A DNA stretch of 64,000 bases from Billgrantia saliphila (GTDB lineage: Bacteria > Pseudomonadota > Gammaproteobacteria > Pseudomonadales > Halomonadaceae), in contig NZ_PJRN01000001.1 in assembly GCF_002930105.1 (NCBI RefSeq), positions 62,001 through 126,000 on the forward strand, given 5' to 3'. Made by a program: the position numbers and the translations under genes. Of this stretch, positions 7,615 through 15,804 are shown in pieces (the first letter of the stretch is position 1; each line of letters starts with the position of its first letter). The notes beneath the pieces were generated by a model. That model had not been told where the DNA came from, did no database searches, and saw only the letters and a list, made by a program, of their open reading frames with translations.

Positions 7615-9855
7615 ATGATGCCTAATCCAAACCGCGACACCCCGAGCGTCGACGAAGCGCTCTACTCGGTGCAGGGGCTGTGGTGCACCAGCTGTGCCCT
7701 GGCGGTCGAGGCCCAGCTGCAACGCTTGGCGGAGGTCGAGTCGGCCAGCGTGCATTATCCCAGTGCCACCCTGCTGGTCACGGGGCGCCGGGGCGCGCTC
7801 GACGAAGCCCGCCTGGCCGCGGCGCTGTGCCGAATCGGGTACGGTCTCGGGCCGCCCGAAGCGGTGGCAGATGCCGAAGCGCGGCTGGAAGCCGAAAGCC
7901 GCTACCTCATGCTGCGCCTGCTGACGGCGGCGGCCTTCGGCATGTGGACCATGATCGCCTCATTACTGATCTATGCCGGCGCCATGCCCAGCCCCGAACT
8001 GGAAAGCGTCATGGCCTGGGTGTCGGGCGCCTTTGCCGTGCCGGTGGTCGCCTACGTGGGGCTGCCGTTCTATCGCGCCGGCTGGCGCACGCTGAGGGCC
8101 AGGCGCCCGGGCATGGATGCCCTAGTCTCGCTGGGTGCGCTGGGTGCCGTCGGTGTCTCCCTGTGGTTGCTGGTGCGCGGCTCGCCGCATGTCTACTTCG
8201 ATACCGCAGTCATGCTGATCGGTCTGCTGCTGGCGGGGCGACTGGTGGAAACCCTGTCCCGGCATCGGGGCCTGCAGGCGCTGCGCAGCCTGCATGAGCC
8301 GCCCCGCGAGGTGGAATGCCGGGTGAATGGCGGTTGGCAGCCCCGCGCCCTCGAGGCGGTACGCGAGGGAGATCGGCTGCGCGTGGCGAGTCGGGAGGTT
8401 CTGCCGCTCGATGGCCGCCTGTGCGATGACGAGGCGCTGCTCGACCTCTCGCCGCTGACCGGAGAAAGCGCCCCGCGCCGCTGCCTGCGCGGCGAAACCG
8501 TCGCGGCGGGGTGTCGCAACCTGGGGGCCGTGCTGGAGTACGAGGTCACCGCCCGGGCCGGTCAATGTCGGCTGGATCGACTGCGCGAGCGGATGTGGTG
8601 GCAGCAGGCACGCAAGGGCGAGCTTCAGCGGCTGGCCGATCGCTTCGCGGCATGGCTCAGCCCGCTAGCGCTGGGACTGGCGCTGCTCACGCTGACAGTC
8701 GCCTGGCTGGCCGGCGTGCCGCCTGATGAGGCCTGGGTCCGGGCGTTATCGGTGCTGGTGGTGGCCTGTCCCTGCGCCGTGGGGCTGGCGATTCCGCTGG
8801 CCGGGCTGGCGGGCGGCAGCCAGGCGCTGGCCGGCGGCGTGGCGCTGCGCGATCCGAGCGTTCTCGAGGTGCTGGGACGGATCCGCAGTGCCGCCTTCGA
8901 CAAGACCGGCACCCTCACCCCCGGCGAGCCGGCGCTAGTTGGCGTGCGGCCCGAGCCGGGAGGCGCCGAGGCCGACCTGCTGCGCCTGGGGCTGTTGGCG
9001 GCCCAGGGCAGCGAGCACCCGTTGGCGCGTGCCCTGGGCCGTGGCGCCCGGGATGCCGGGATCACCGCTGGCGCGGCCGTTCTGGACGCCGAGGAATTCA
9101 GTGGCCAGGGGCGACGGGTTCGGCTGGCGGACGGTCGAGTCCTGCTGCTGGGCAGCCGCGCCTGGCTGAACAAACGGGGCGTGCCGGTCGGGGGCGCGGA
9201 GTACGGTGAGACGAGCGAGGTGCTGTTGGCCTGCGATGGCGAGCTGATGGGACGCTTTGCCTTAGGCGAGCGGCCCCTGCCCGGCACCGCTGAGGTACTC
9301 ATGCGGCTGCGTCGGCAGGGGCTTGGCCTGGCCCTGATCAGCGGCGATGGTGCCGGGCCCGTTCGGCGCATTGCGCGCGAGGTCGGACTGCGTTCCGAGG
9401 AGTGCTATCCGCGGCGCGACCCCGAAGCCAAGGCCAGGCTGCTCGCGGCCATGCCACAACCCTCGCTCTACGTCGGCGACGGGATCAATGACGTGCTGGG
9501 ACTGGCCACCGCGAGCGTGGGCGTGGCTCCGCTGGGCGCCAGTCCGGCGGCTCAAGAGGGCGCGAGTGTCGTACTGCTGCGTCCCGGCATCGAAGGCGTC
9601 GAGACCGCCTGGCGGGTGGCGCGACGCACCCGGCGTGTGATGCGCCAGAACCTGTTGCTATCGAGCGTCTACAACCTGCTGGCGCTGGGACTGGCCGTCA
9701 GCATGCCGATTCCCCCGCTCGTCGCGGTGTTGGCCATGGTGGCCAGTTCGCTCAGCGTGGTGGTCAATTCGGCGCGGCTCGCATGGCAGGACGAACGGCC
9801 ACGGCGGGTGCCTCCGCCCCCCGCCGTGCCCCGGGCGGCCGAACCGTCGCCGTGA
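7615..9855 (+). CDS. Heavy-metal P-type ATPase, CcoI/FixI-like
   Basis: This 746-residue inner-membrane cation ATPase has one N-terminal HMA domain with the metal site CTSC (Cys24, Cys27) and eight predicted helices. It has the transmembrane CPC motif (385-387), actuator LTGES, phosphorylation site DKTGT (Asp429), SEHPLA and the hinge GDGIND. A CPC motif with a single GLWCTSC domain resembles the CcoI/FixI copper pumps used for cbb3 oxidase assembly more than detoxifying CopA. No ccoNOQP genes are in the window, so the role is inferred from sequence style alone. Metal is probably Cu(I). Confidence 0.85.
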   Translation: MMPNPNRDTPSVDEALYSVQGLWCTSCALAVEAQLQRLAEVESASVHYPSATLLVTGRRGALDEARLAAALCRIGYGLGPPEAVADAEARLEAESRYLMLRLLTAAAFGMWTMIASLLIYAGAMPSPELESVMAWVSGAFAVPVVAYVGLPFYRAGWRTLRARRPGMDALVSLGALGAVGVSLWLLVRGSPHVYFDTAVMLIGLLLAGRLVETLSRHRGLQALRSLHEPPREVECRVNGGWQPRALEAVREGDRLRVASREVLPLDGRLCDDEALLDLSPLTGESAPRRCLRGETVAAGCRNLGAVLEYEVTARAGQCRLDRLRERMWWQQARKGELQRLADRFAAWLSPLALGLALLTLTVAWLAGVPPDEAWVRALSVLVVACPCAVGLAIPLAGLAGGSQALAGGVALRDPSVLEVLGRIRSAAFDKTGTLTPGEPALVGVRPEPGGAEADLLRLGLLAAQGSEHPLARALGRGARDAGITAGAAVLDAEEFSGQGRRVRLADGRVLLLGSRAWLNKRGVPVGGAEYGETSEVLLACDGELMGRFALGERPLPGTAEVLMRLRRQGLGLALISGDGAGPVRRIAREVGLRSEECYPRRDPEAKARLLAAMPQPSLYVGDGINDVLGLATASVGVAPLGASPAAQEGASVVLLRPGIEGVETAWRVARRTRRVMRQNLLLSSVYNLLALGLAVSMPIPPLVAVLAMVASSLSVVVNSARLAWQDERPRRVPPPPAVPRAAEPSP

Positions 9856-9879
9856 CAGCGGGCGGCAGCCTGTTAAGAT
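9852..9879 (+). promoter_or_regulatory. Predicted promoter for the cobT operon
   Basis: GTGACA and TAAGAT are separated by 16 bases. Transcription would begin near 9886, which argues for the cobT start at 9911 and against the in-frame ATG at 9878. No riboswitch fold is seen between this promoter and cobT. Confidence 0.5.
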
Positions 9880-9910
9880 GGCGCTCTTCATGTCATATCG
9901 GGATCCGCTC

Positions 9911-10966
9911 ATGCTTGCCGCTACCCTGGCGCGAATCGCGCCTGTCGACGATTCGCTCACCGCCGATGTGCAGGAGCACCTGGACGCTCTCACCAAGCCG
10001 CCCGGCAGCCTGGGTCGGCTCGAGGCGCTGGCGATCCAACTGGCCGGGATCACCGGCGAAGCCTTTCCCGCCGTGTCGCCGCCGGGGGCCATGGTGTTCG
10101 CCGCCGACCATGGTGTCGCTGCGGAGGGCGTGTCGGCCTTTCCCCAGGAAGTCACCGCCCAGATGGTGGCCAATTTCGTCGGCGGTGGGGCGGCCATCAA
10201 TGTCTTCGCCCGCCAGATCGGGGCGCGGCTCGAGGTCGTCGATGTCGGCGTCGCCGCGGCGCTGGAGGGAGAGAGCGTCGTGCACGACAAGGTGCGTTTC
10301 GGCACGGCCAACTTCGTCCAGGAAGACGCCATGAGCCGCGACGAGGCCGTGCGCGCCATCGAGGCGGGCATCCGGGCCGCCGAACGTGCCACGGAGGCCG
10401 GCTGTCGCAGCCTGATCGTCGGCGAGATGGGAATCGCCAACACTACGGCGAGCAGTGCGCTGCTCGCCGTACTCAGCGGCGAGCCGCTGACGCGCCTGGT
10501 CGGGCAGGGCACCGGTATCGCCGCGTCGCGACTGGCGCACAAGATCGCCGTGATCGAGCGCGCTCTCGGCGCTCGCCGGGCCGACCCGAACGACCCGCTC
10601 GACGTATTGGCCAAGCTCGGTGGACTCGAGATCGCCGCCATGGTGGGGGCTTGCCTGGGTGCGGCAGCCCGCCGCACGCCGCTGCTGGTCGATGGCTTCA
10701 TTGCCACCGTGGCGGCGCTCGTTGCCTGTCGCCTGTGTCCCGGTGCACGTGGTTACCTGATCTTCGCGCATCGCTCCCGCGAGCCGGGGCATGATGTCGC
10801 GCTGGCCCAGCTTGACGCCAGGCCGCTGCTCGACCTGGAGCTGCGCCTGGGCGAGGGCACCGGCGCTGCGCTGGCCTTCCCTCTGCTCGAGGCGGCGACC
10901 CGCATGCTCGTCGAGATGGCGACCTTCACCTCGGCCGGCGTAGCCTCGGGCAATGCCTCGACATGA
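9911..10966 (+). CDS. cobT: Nicotinate-nucleotide--dimethylbenzimidazole phosphoribosyltransferase
   Basis: This cytoplasmic enzyme makes alpha-ribazole phosphate, the lower ligand precursor, from dimethylbenzimidazole and nicotinate mononucleotide. The 351-residue protein has LTKPPGSLGRLE near its N-terminus, the FAADHGVAAEGVSAFPQEVT region, and GEMGIANTT (more often GEMGIGNTT). The C-terminal GEGTGAALAF contains the catalytic glutamate known from Salmonella CobT. The ATG at 9911 gives the family's usual N-terminus. It overlaps cbiB by four bases and heads the late-assembly operon. Confidence 0.93.
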   Translation: MLAATLARIAPVDDSLTADVQEHLDALTKPPGSLGRLEALAIQLAGITGEAFPAVSPPGAMVFAADHGVAAEGVSAFPQEVTAQMVANFVGGGAAINVFARQIGARLEVVDVGVAAALEGESVVHDKVRFGTANFVQEDAMSRDEAVRAIEAGIRAAERATEAGCRSLIVGEMGIANTTASSALLAVLSGEPLTRLVGQGTGIAASRLAHKIAVIERALGARRADPNDPLDVLAKLGGLEIAAMVGACLGAAARRTPLLVDGFIATVAALVACRLCPGARGYLIFAHRSREPGHDVALAQLDARPLLDLELRLGEGTGAALAFPLLEAATRMLVEMATFTSAGVASGNAST

Positions 10967-11958
10967 GCGGTGAGCCGCTCAGCCTGACCCTGCTGGGCCT
11001 GGTGTTGTTGGCGATCGTCCTCGACCTGCTGATCGGCGATCCGCCCGTCTTGCCGCATCCGGTGGTCGGCATGGGGCGGCTGATCGAGGCGCTGGAGCGC
11101 GCCTGGAATCGTGGCTCGCCAAGGGCCCGGCGGCTCAAGGGTTTTCTGCTCGTCGCCTGTGTCGTGCCGCTCGTGTATGGCCTTGTCCGAGGGGCGCTCG
11201 AACTGCTCGCCAGGTTGCATCCGTGGCTGGAGGGGCTGGCCGAACTCTGGCTGCTCGCCTCGGCGCTGGCCATCAAGGGGTTGCGCGATGCCGCCCTGGC
11301 CGTGGCCCGCCCTTTGGCGCGAGGCGACCTCGAGACGGCGCGTCAGGCCGTGGCGATGATCGTAGGGCGCGATACCCATGGGCTCGACGAGGCCGAGGTG
11401 ACCCGCGCCACCGTGGAGACCGTGGCCGAGAATACGGTCGACGGCATCACCGCACCGCTGTTCTGGGCGCTGCTCGGAGGCGCGCCGCTGGCGCTGACCT
11501 ACAAGGCGGTGAACACGCTCGATTCCATGGTGGGGCATCGCAATGCCCGCCATGCCGACTTTGGCTACGCCTCGGCCAGGCTCGACGATCTGGCCAACTG
11601 GCTGCCGGCACGCTTGACCGCACTGACGATGTGGCTATTGGCTCCGTCTGTCCAGCATGGCCGCATCGACTGGCGGCGCTGGCGCCGGGCGCCGGCCGGT
11701 ACGCTGCGCGACGCGCCGTCCCACCCCAGCCCCAACGCCGGTTGGCCCGAGTCGATGACCGCCTGGTTGCTCGGCGTGCAGCTCGGCGGGCTCAATCACT
11801 ATGGCGGCGAGCCCTCTCGCCGCGCGACCCTGGGCGTGGCGGACGCGCCGCTGTGCGGCGAGCATATCTCCCGCGCCATTGCGCTGATGCATGCGGGCTG
11901 GGTAGGCTTCGTGCTGCTGATGGCATGGGCGGTGTGGCTGCGAGGGGGCATGACATGA
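10963..11958 (+). CDS. cbiB: Adenosylcobinamide-phosphate synthase
   Basis: This is an integral membrane enzyme (CbiB, also named CobD in the aerobic nomenclature) that attaches aminopropanol phosphate to adenosylcobyric acid. The 331-residue protein shows LDLLIGDPPVLPHPVVGMGR at the N-terminus, VAENTVDGITAPLFWALLGG in the middle, and TYKAVNTLDSMVGHRN, all family hallmarks. Four to five hydrophobic segments are apparent. Its start overlaps the cobT stop (ATGA), indicating translational coupling. It supplies the substrate for CobU. Confidence 0.93.
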   Translation: MSGEPLSLTLLGLVLLAIVLDLLIGDPPVLPHPVVGMGRLIEALERAWNRGSPRARRLKGFLLVACVVPLVYGLVRGALELLARLHPWLEGLAELWLLASALAIKGLRDAALAVARPLARGDLETARQAVAMIVGRDTHGLDEAEVTRATVETVAENTVDGITAPLFWALLGGAPLALTYKAVNTLDSMVGHRNARHADFGYASARLDDLANWLPARLTALTMWLLAPSVQHGRIDWRRWRRAPAGTLRDAPSHPSPNAGWPESMTAWLLGVQLGGLNHYGGEPSRRATLGVADAPLCGEHISRAIALMHAGWVGFVLLMAWAVWLRGGMT

Positions 11959-11977
11959 CACAGGCGGGAGTCGCGGC

Positions 11978-13072
11978 ATGAGCGAGTGGCCGAGCCACGG
12001 CGGGCAGCCCGAGCGTATCCTGGCCCGTTTCGGCCTGGCGCCGGGACGCGAGATGCTCGACTTCAGTGCCAACCTCAACCCGCTGGGACCGCCGGAATGG
12101 CTGGCGGCGCACATCGGCGTTCACCTGGCCGTGATCGAGCGCTACCCCGATCCCGATTACCGCGAGGCGTGCCGCAGCATCGCCCGCGCCGAAGGTATCG
12201 ACGTCGACCAGGTGCGTCTTACCAATGGCGGCGCCGAGGCGATCTTCCTCGCTGCCGCGCTTCATGCGGCTCTCGATGGACCCCGTCGGGCCGGCATCGT
12301 CCAGCCGACCTTCGGGGAATACGCACGGGCCTGCCGCCATTACGGCCTCGACGTGTTCGATGTGCCGCTTGCGCCACCCGCGTTCGAGCTGGATGCGAGC
12401 CTTGCCGTCGCCGCCATGGCGCGGGCCGGCGTGGTCTTCCTGTGCCGGCCCAACAACCCCAGCGGCACGCTGGTGTCGCGCGAGCTCGTCTCGCGAATGC
12501 TCGAGGCGGGCCAGGCGCACGGCAGCATGCTGGTGGTGGACGAGGCGTTCGTCGACTTCGTGACGCCCGACGAGCGTCTGACGCCGTTGCTCGCCCACTA
12601 CGACAATTTAATCCTGCTGCGCTCGATGACCAAGCTCTACGCTCTGCCGGGATTGCGGCTGGGCTACCTGCTGGCAACGGCCGAAACGATACGCCGCATC
12701 GCCGGGCGTCAGATGCCGTGGAGCGTCAATGCCCTGGCCGCAGGCCTGGTCGCGCCGCTGCTGGAGGATGTCGACTACCCGGCGCGAACCCACGCCTGGC
12801 TCGAGGCTGAGCGGCCGAGGCTACAGCAAGCGCTGCAAAGGCTGGGCCTGCGCGTCGCGCCGTCGCGGGCGAACTTCTTGCTGTTCCGACCGGAAGGCAT
12901 GGCCGCTGACGCCGAGCGGCTGTTTGAGGATCTGCTGCGCGAGAGCATTCTCCTGCGCCATACGCAGACGTTCCCCGGTCTCGACGGTGCCTGGCTGCGC
13001 GTCGCGATACGCGGCCGCGACGACAACCGACGCCTGCTGGAAGCGCTGGCGCGCGTGAGGATGACGCGATGA
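11978..13072 (+). CDS. cobD: L-threonine-O-3-phosphate decarboxylase
   Basis: This PLP enzyme of the class I/II aminotransferase fold decarboxylates threonine phosphate to the aminopropanol phosphate used by CbiB. The 364-residue protein begins SEWPSHGGQPERILARFGL and has DFSANLNPLGPP, a CRPNNPSGT segment, and the PLP lysine in SMTKLYALPGLRLGY (Lys219). It overlaps cobU by four bases. The symbol follows the Salmonella naming (CobC in Pseudomonas denitrificans naming). Assignment over a histidinol-phosphate aminotransferase rests on the N-terminal motif and on the operon. Confidence 0.9.
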   Translation: MSEWPSHGGQPERILARFGLAPGREMLDFSANLNPLGPPEWLAAHIGVHLAVIERYPDPDYREACRSIARAEGIDVDQVRLTNGGAEAIFLAAALHAALDGPRRAGIVQPTFGEYARACRHYGLDVFDVPLAPPAFELDASLAVAAMARAGVVFLCRPNNPSGTLVSRELVSRMLEAGQAHGSMLVVDEAFVDFVTPDERLTPLLAHYDNLILLRSMTKLYALPGLRLGYLLATAETIRRIAGRQMPWSVNALAAGLVAPLLEDVDYPARTHAWLEAERPRLQQALQRLGLRVAPSRANFLLFRPEGMAADAERLFEDLLRESILLRHTQTFPGLDGAWLRVAIRGRDDNRRLLEALARVRMTR

Positions 13073-13602
13073 TCGCCTTCATCAGCGGTGGGGCGCGCTC
13101 GGGCAAGAGTGCCCATGCCGAGGCGCTTGCTTGTCGCTGGCAGGCCCGGCGTGGTGGGAAGCGCTACTATCTCGCCACCGCCCAGGCCTCGGATGGAGAA
13201 ATGCAGCAACGCATAGCCCGCCACCGCGACGATCGGGGCGAAGGCTGGACGACACTGGAGGCACCGATCGATCTCCTCGCCGCGCTCACCCGGGCCGAAT
13301 CGGGTGCCACGCTGCTGCTCGACTGCCTGACGCTGTGGGCGAGCCAGTGGCTGTATGCCGGTCCGAACAGCGAGCAAGCGGGCCTCGACATGATCGAAGG
13401 GCTGCTGGCCGAGGCCAGGCGTCGCGACATCGCCCTGGTGATCGTCTCCAACGACATCAACGAGGGCATGCCGCCCGAGAATGACGAAGTGTGGCGCTAC
13501 CTGGCCTTCCTGCAGCGGATCCATCGTCTGGTGGCCCGCGAGGCGGACACGGTGATCCAGGTCGCTGCCGGGCTGCCCCAGGTATGGAAGGGCCGCCCAT
13601 GA
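13069..13602 (+). CDS. cobU: Adenosylcobinamide kinase / guanylyltransferase
   Basis: CobU phosphorylates adenosylcobinamide and then forms adenosylcobinamide-GDP. The 177-residue protein has the P-loop SGGARSGKS (residues 6-14), YYLATAQASDGEM, and RIARHRDDRGEGW, where His52 corresponds to the guanylylated histidine. The later LLDCLTLWASQWL is typical. The region normally reading SNEVGxGIVPxxxxxR is instead SNDINEGMPPENDEVWR, a divergent variant. It overlaps cobD upstream and cobS downstream by a few bases. Confidence 0.9.
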   Translation: MIAFISGGARSGKSAHAEALACRWQARRGGKRYYLATAQASDGEMQQRIARHRDDRGEGWTTLEAPIDLLAALTRAESGATLLLDCLTLWASQWLYAGPNSEQAGLDMIEGLLAEARRRDIALVIVSNDINEGMPPENDEVWRYLAFLQRIHRLVAREADTVIQVAAGLPQVWKGRP

Positions 13603-14357
13603 TGAACGCCCTCTACGGCCTGCTGCTTGCCGTGCAGTTCCTCACCCGCCTGCCGGTGCCGGTCGCCTGTCCCTGGGAGCCCGCCACGCGCCGCTGGGCA
13701 GTGCGCTGCTACCCGCTGGTGGGCCTGTTGCTCGGAGGCCTGCTGGCGAGCGCGGCGCTGCTGCTGACGCCTTGGCTGCCTGCGCCTCTGCTGGCGCTGG
13801 CGCTGTTGACGCTATGGGTGGCGCTTTCCGGCGGCCTGCACCTCGATGGCCTGATGGACGTCGCCGATGCACTGGGCAGCAACGCCCCGCTGGAGAAGCG
13901 CTGGGCGATCATGAAGGATCCCCATGTGGGCAGCTTCGGCACCCTCGCGCTGGTCCTCCTGCTGCTGTGGAAGGCAGCGCTGCTGCTTACGCTGATCGAG
14001 GCGGAAGCGAGCCTGGCGCTGCTGGTGGCGATTCCGGCTCTGGGCCGTCTGGGAGCCGTCGCGCTGTTGGTACTGGCGCCGGCGGCGCGGCCGGAGGGGC
14101 TAGCGGTGAGCTGGAAGCGCGATCTCACGCATCGGGATCTGATCTGGGCCGCGCTGCCGCTTCTGCTCCTGGCTCCGGTGGCACCGGGCTGGGGCTGGCT
14201 GTGCCTGGTCCTGGTAGCGTTTCTTGCGCTCTACGGCTGGCTGGCGGTGCGCGGGTTCCACGGCATCAATGGCGATATCGTCGGTGCCGCCATCGAAGGA
14301 GGAGAACTATGTCTGCTGCTGGCCGCCTGGAGCTGGTGGTCGTCCGTCACGGGCTGA
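13599..14357 (+). CDS. cobS: Adenosylcobinamide-GDP ribazoletransferase (cobalamin synthase)
   Basis: This membrane enzyme joins adenosylcobinamide-GDP with alpha-ribazole phosphate, the last assembly step. The 252-residue protein has AVQFLTRLPVP near the start, then GGLHLDGLMDVADALGS with the conserved acidic metal-binding residues, and KDPHVGSFG; the remainder is hydrophobic. The ATG at 13599 overlaps the cobU stop as ATGA, and the family N-terminus fits this start. It overlaps cobC by 49 bases in another frame. Confidence 0.93.
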   Translation: MMNALYGLLLAVQFLTRLPVPVACPWEPATRRWAVRCYPLVGLLLGGLLASAALLLTPWLPAPLLALALLTLWVALSGGLHLDGLMDVADALGSNAPLEKRWAIMKDPHVGSFGTLALVLLLLWKAALLLTLIEAEASLALLVAIPALGRLGAVALLVLAPAARPEGLAVSWKRDLTHRDLIWAALPLLLLAPVAPGWGWLCLVLVAFLALYGWLAVRGFHGINGDIVGAAIEGGELCLLLAAWSWWSSVTG

Positions 14358-14953
14358 CGAGCTGGAATCGCGAGCGCCGCTACCAGGGGCAGCGGGATAT
14401 CCCGCTTTTGCTGCCCGACGCCCTGGCCGGGCTCGACCGGCTGCGCGAGACACTTGCGCCGCTCGCCTTCGACGCCATCCAGTGCAGCGACCTGACCCGT
14501 TGTCGCCAGACCCTGGCGCATGTCATCGAGGGGCATGAGCGCCACGGCCCGCCATGCTACGACCCGCGCCTGCGCGAGCTCGACTTCGGCGATTACGAGG
14601 GGTACAGCTACGACGAGCTCAAGGATCTCGCCGCCTATCGTGCCTGGATCGACAGCGAGGGCGAGCAGGCGCCTCCCCGGGGAGAGTCCACCGCGGATCT
14701 GCGCCGGCGACTGGATGCCTGGTTCGATGACCTGCTCGCCGGCTGCGCACCCGGCTCTCATCGGCGCATTCTCACGGTGACTCACGGCGGGGTGATCCGG
14801 GCGCTGCGCCAGCGCTTCGAGACCATCGGCTTCTGGGAAGGGCATGTCGACCAGGCCGCAGGGCGCTGTTTCCTCTTCACGCACGACGGACAGGAGCGCT
14901 GGCAATGCAGCTCTTCCTCGGCGGTGCCTGCGCCGGCAAGCGCAGCATCGTAA
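14309..14953 (+). CDS. cobC: Alpha-ribazole phosphatase-like histidine phosphatase
   Basis: This is a histidine-phosphatase (phosphoglycerate-mutase fold) protein of 214 residues with the catalytic motif VVRHGLTSWN (Arg13, His14, Gly15), CSDLTRCRQTL, LRELDFGDYEGYSYDEL and a second catalytic region VTHGGVIRAL. CobC removes the phosphate from alpha-ribazole phosphate or cobalamin phosphate. The ATG is preceded by a strong AAGGAGG at 14297-14303 lying inside cobS, which fixes the start despite the 49-base overlap. The C-terminus, rich in Ser/Pro/Ala, overlaps the next gene. Confidence 0.88.
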   Translation: MSAAGRLELVVVRHGLTSWNRERRYQGQRDIPLLLPDALAGLDRLRETLAPLAFDAIQCSDLTRCRQTLAHVIEGHERHGPPCYDPRLRELDFGDYEGYSYDELKDLAAYRAWIDSEGEQAPPRGESTADLRRRLDAWFDDLLAGCAPGSHRRILTVTHGGVIRALRQRFETIGFWEGHVDQAAGRCFLFTHDGQERWQCSSSSAVPAPASAAS

Positions 14954-15336
14954 GGCAGCGGTTCGCCTCGCCTCGGTGGCATTCGGCCTACGCGGGTTGC
15001 CGGCTCGAGGCGTGGCCGTCTGTTGGCGTCTCGCCATGTTGCCTGGTTCTGGAGGGCTGGGAGCACTGGCTCTGGGCCGCACTGACCGACGAGCCGGACA
15101 ATGAGCGCTTGCGACGCCGCATGATCGGCGAGCTCGATGCGCTGCGTGACTGGGAGCTCAAGCATGGCGGCGAAGTGATCCTGATCCTGCTCGAGATGGG
15201 CCGGGGCATCGTGCCGCTGGCTCCCGAGGCGCGGCGCCTGCGTGATCTCAACGGCTGGTTGGCTCAGGACGCGGCCGCGCGATGCCGGCGGGCCTGGTAC
15301 GTCTGGAACGGACTCGTGAAATCGCTAACTCATTGA
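14905..15336 (+). CDS. Reduced CobU-like protein
   Basis: The 143-residue protein looks like a shortened CobU. It has a P-loop-like LFLGGACAGKRSIV (residues 3-16), then a shorter middle without the His of the guanylylation site, LVLEGWEHWLW in the place of the CobU LLDCLTLW segment, and EMGRGIVPLAPEARRLRDLN, which resembles the canonical CobU C-terminal half better than the upstream cobU does. It is the last gene of the operon, overlapping cobC by 49 bases. It may be a regulatory or partner subunit of CobU; a degenerate duplicate is also possible. The assignment is by motif pattern only. Confidence 0.65.
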   Translation: MQLFLGGACAGKRSIVRQRFASPRWHSAYAGCRLEAWPSVGVSPCCLVLEGWEHWLWAALTDEPDNERLRRRMIGELDALRDWELKHGGEVILILLEMGRGIVPLAPEARRLRDLNGWLAQDAAARCRRAWYVWNGLVKSLTH

Positions 15337-15407
15337 TCTGTCTCAAGCTGAGCCGATCCCTCCATTGACGAATCGCAGCCGGATTGTTAGCTTACCTGCG
15401 CTCTCAG

Positions 15408-15612
15408 GTGCCTCACTGCTCCATCGAGGTTAAACGGGAAGTCGGTGGCCTCTCCCTGTCGGGAGAAGAATCCGACGCTGCCCCCGCAACGGTGATCGAG
15501 TCAGGGTCCGTCATACGCCACTGTGCCACGGCATGGGAAGGCGACGGTCCCGAAGCAGCTGGCTGCCAGCCAGCTGCTTCGCTCGTCAGCCCGGAGACCG
15601 GCCGGAGAGAGG
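15408..15612 (+). ncRNA. Cobalamin riboswitch (AdoCbl/B12 element)
   Basis: The leader holds the ordered conserved blocks of the cobalamin riboswitch: AAACGGGAA, GCTGCCCCCGCAACGGT, a CCACTG, GGGAAGGCGACG and the 3' B12 box AGCCCGGAGACCGGCC at 15588-15603. A perfect 13-base stem (GAAGCAGCTGGCT / AGCCAGCTGCTTC, 15552-15580) forms one peripheral arm. It lies about 200 bases upstream of btuB. In this class, adenosylcobalamin binding turns off the downstream genes, here expected to be btuB, the CobN-like gene and the channel and importer genes. Bases 15613-15804 hold no clear terminator. Edges are approximate. Confidence 0.93.
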
Positions 15613-15804
15613 AAACGCCGAACGCACTGACGAGCGATCATGCGCGCAGACATTTGCACGGTGTTTCCCTCATGCCGGGTTGCGGTGGGCAACCAGGGGC
15701 AGGGCAGAAGCCGCCGTTCACCTCTCCCTTCCTCGACCCTTCTCACCGCCCCGGTTCCGTGACGAAAGACCGTGCGGGAAGGCACGGCGAGCAAGGGAAT
15801 CAGA

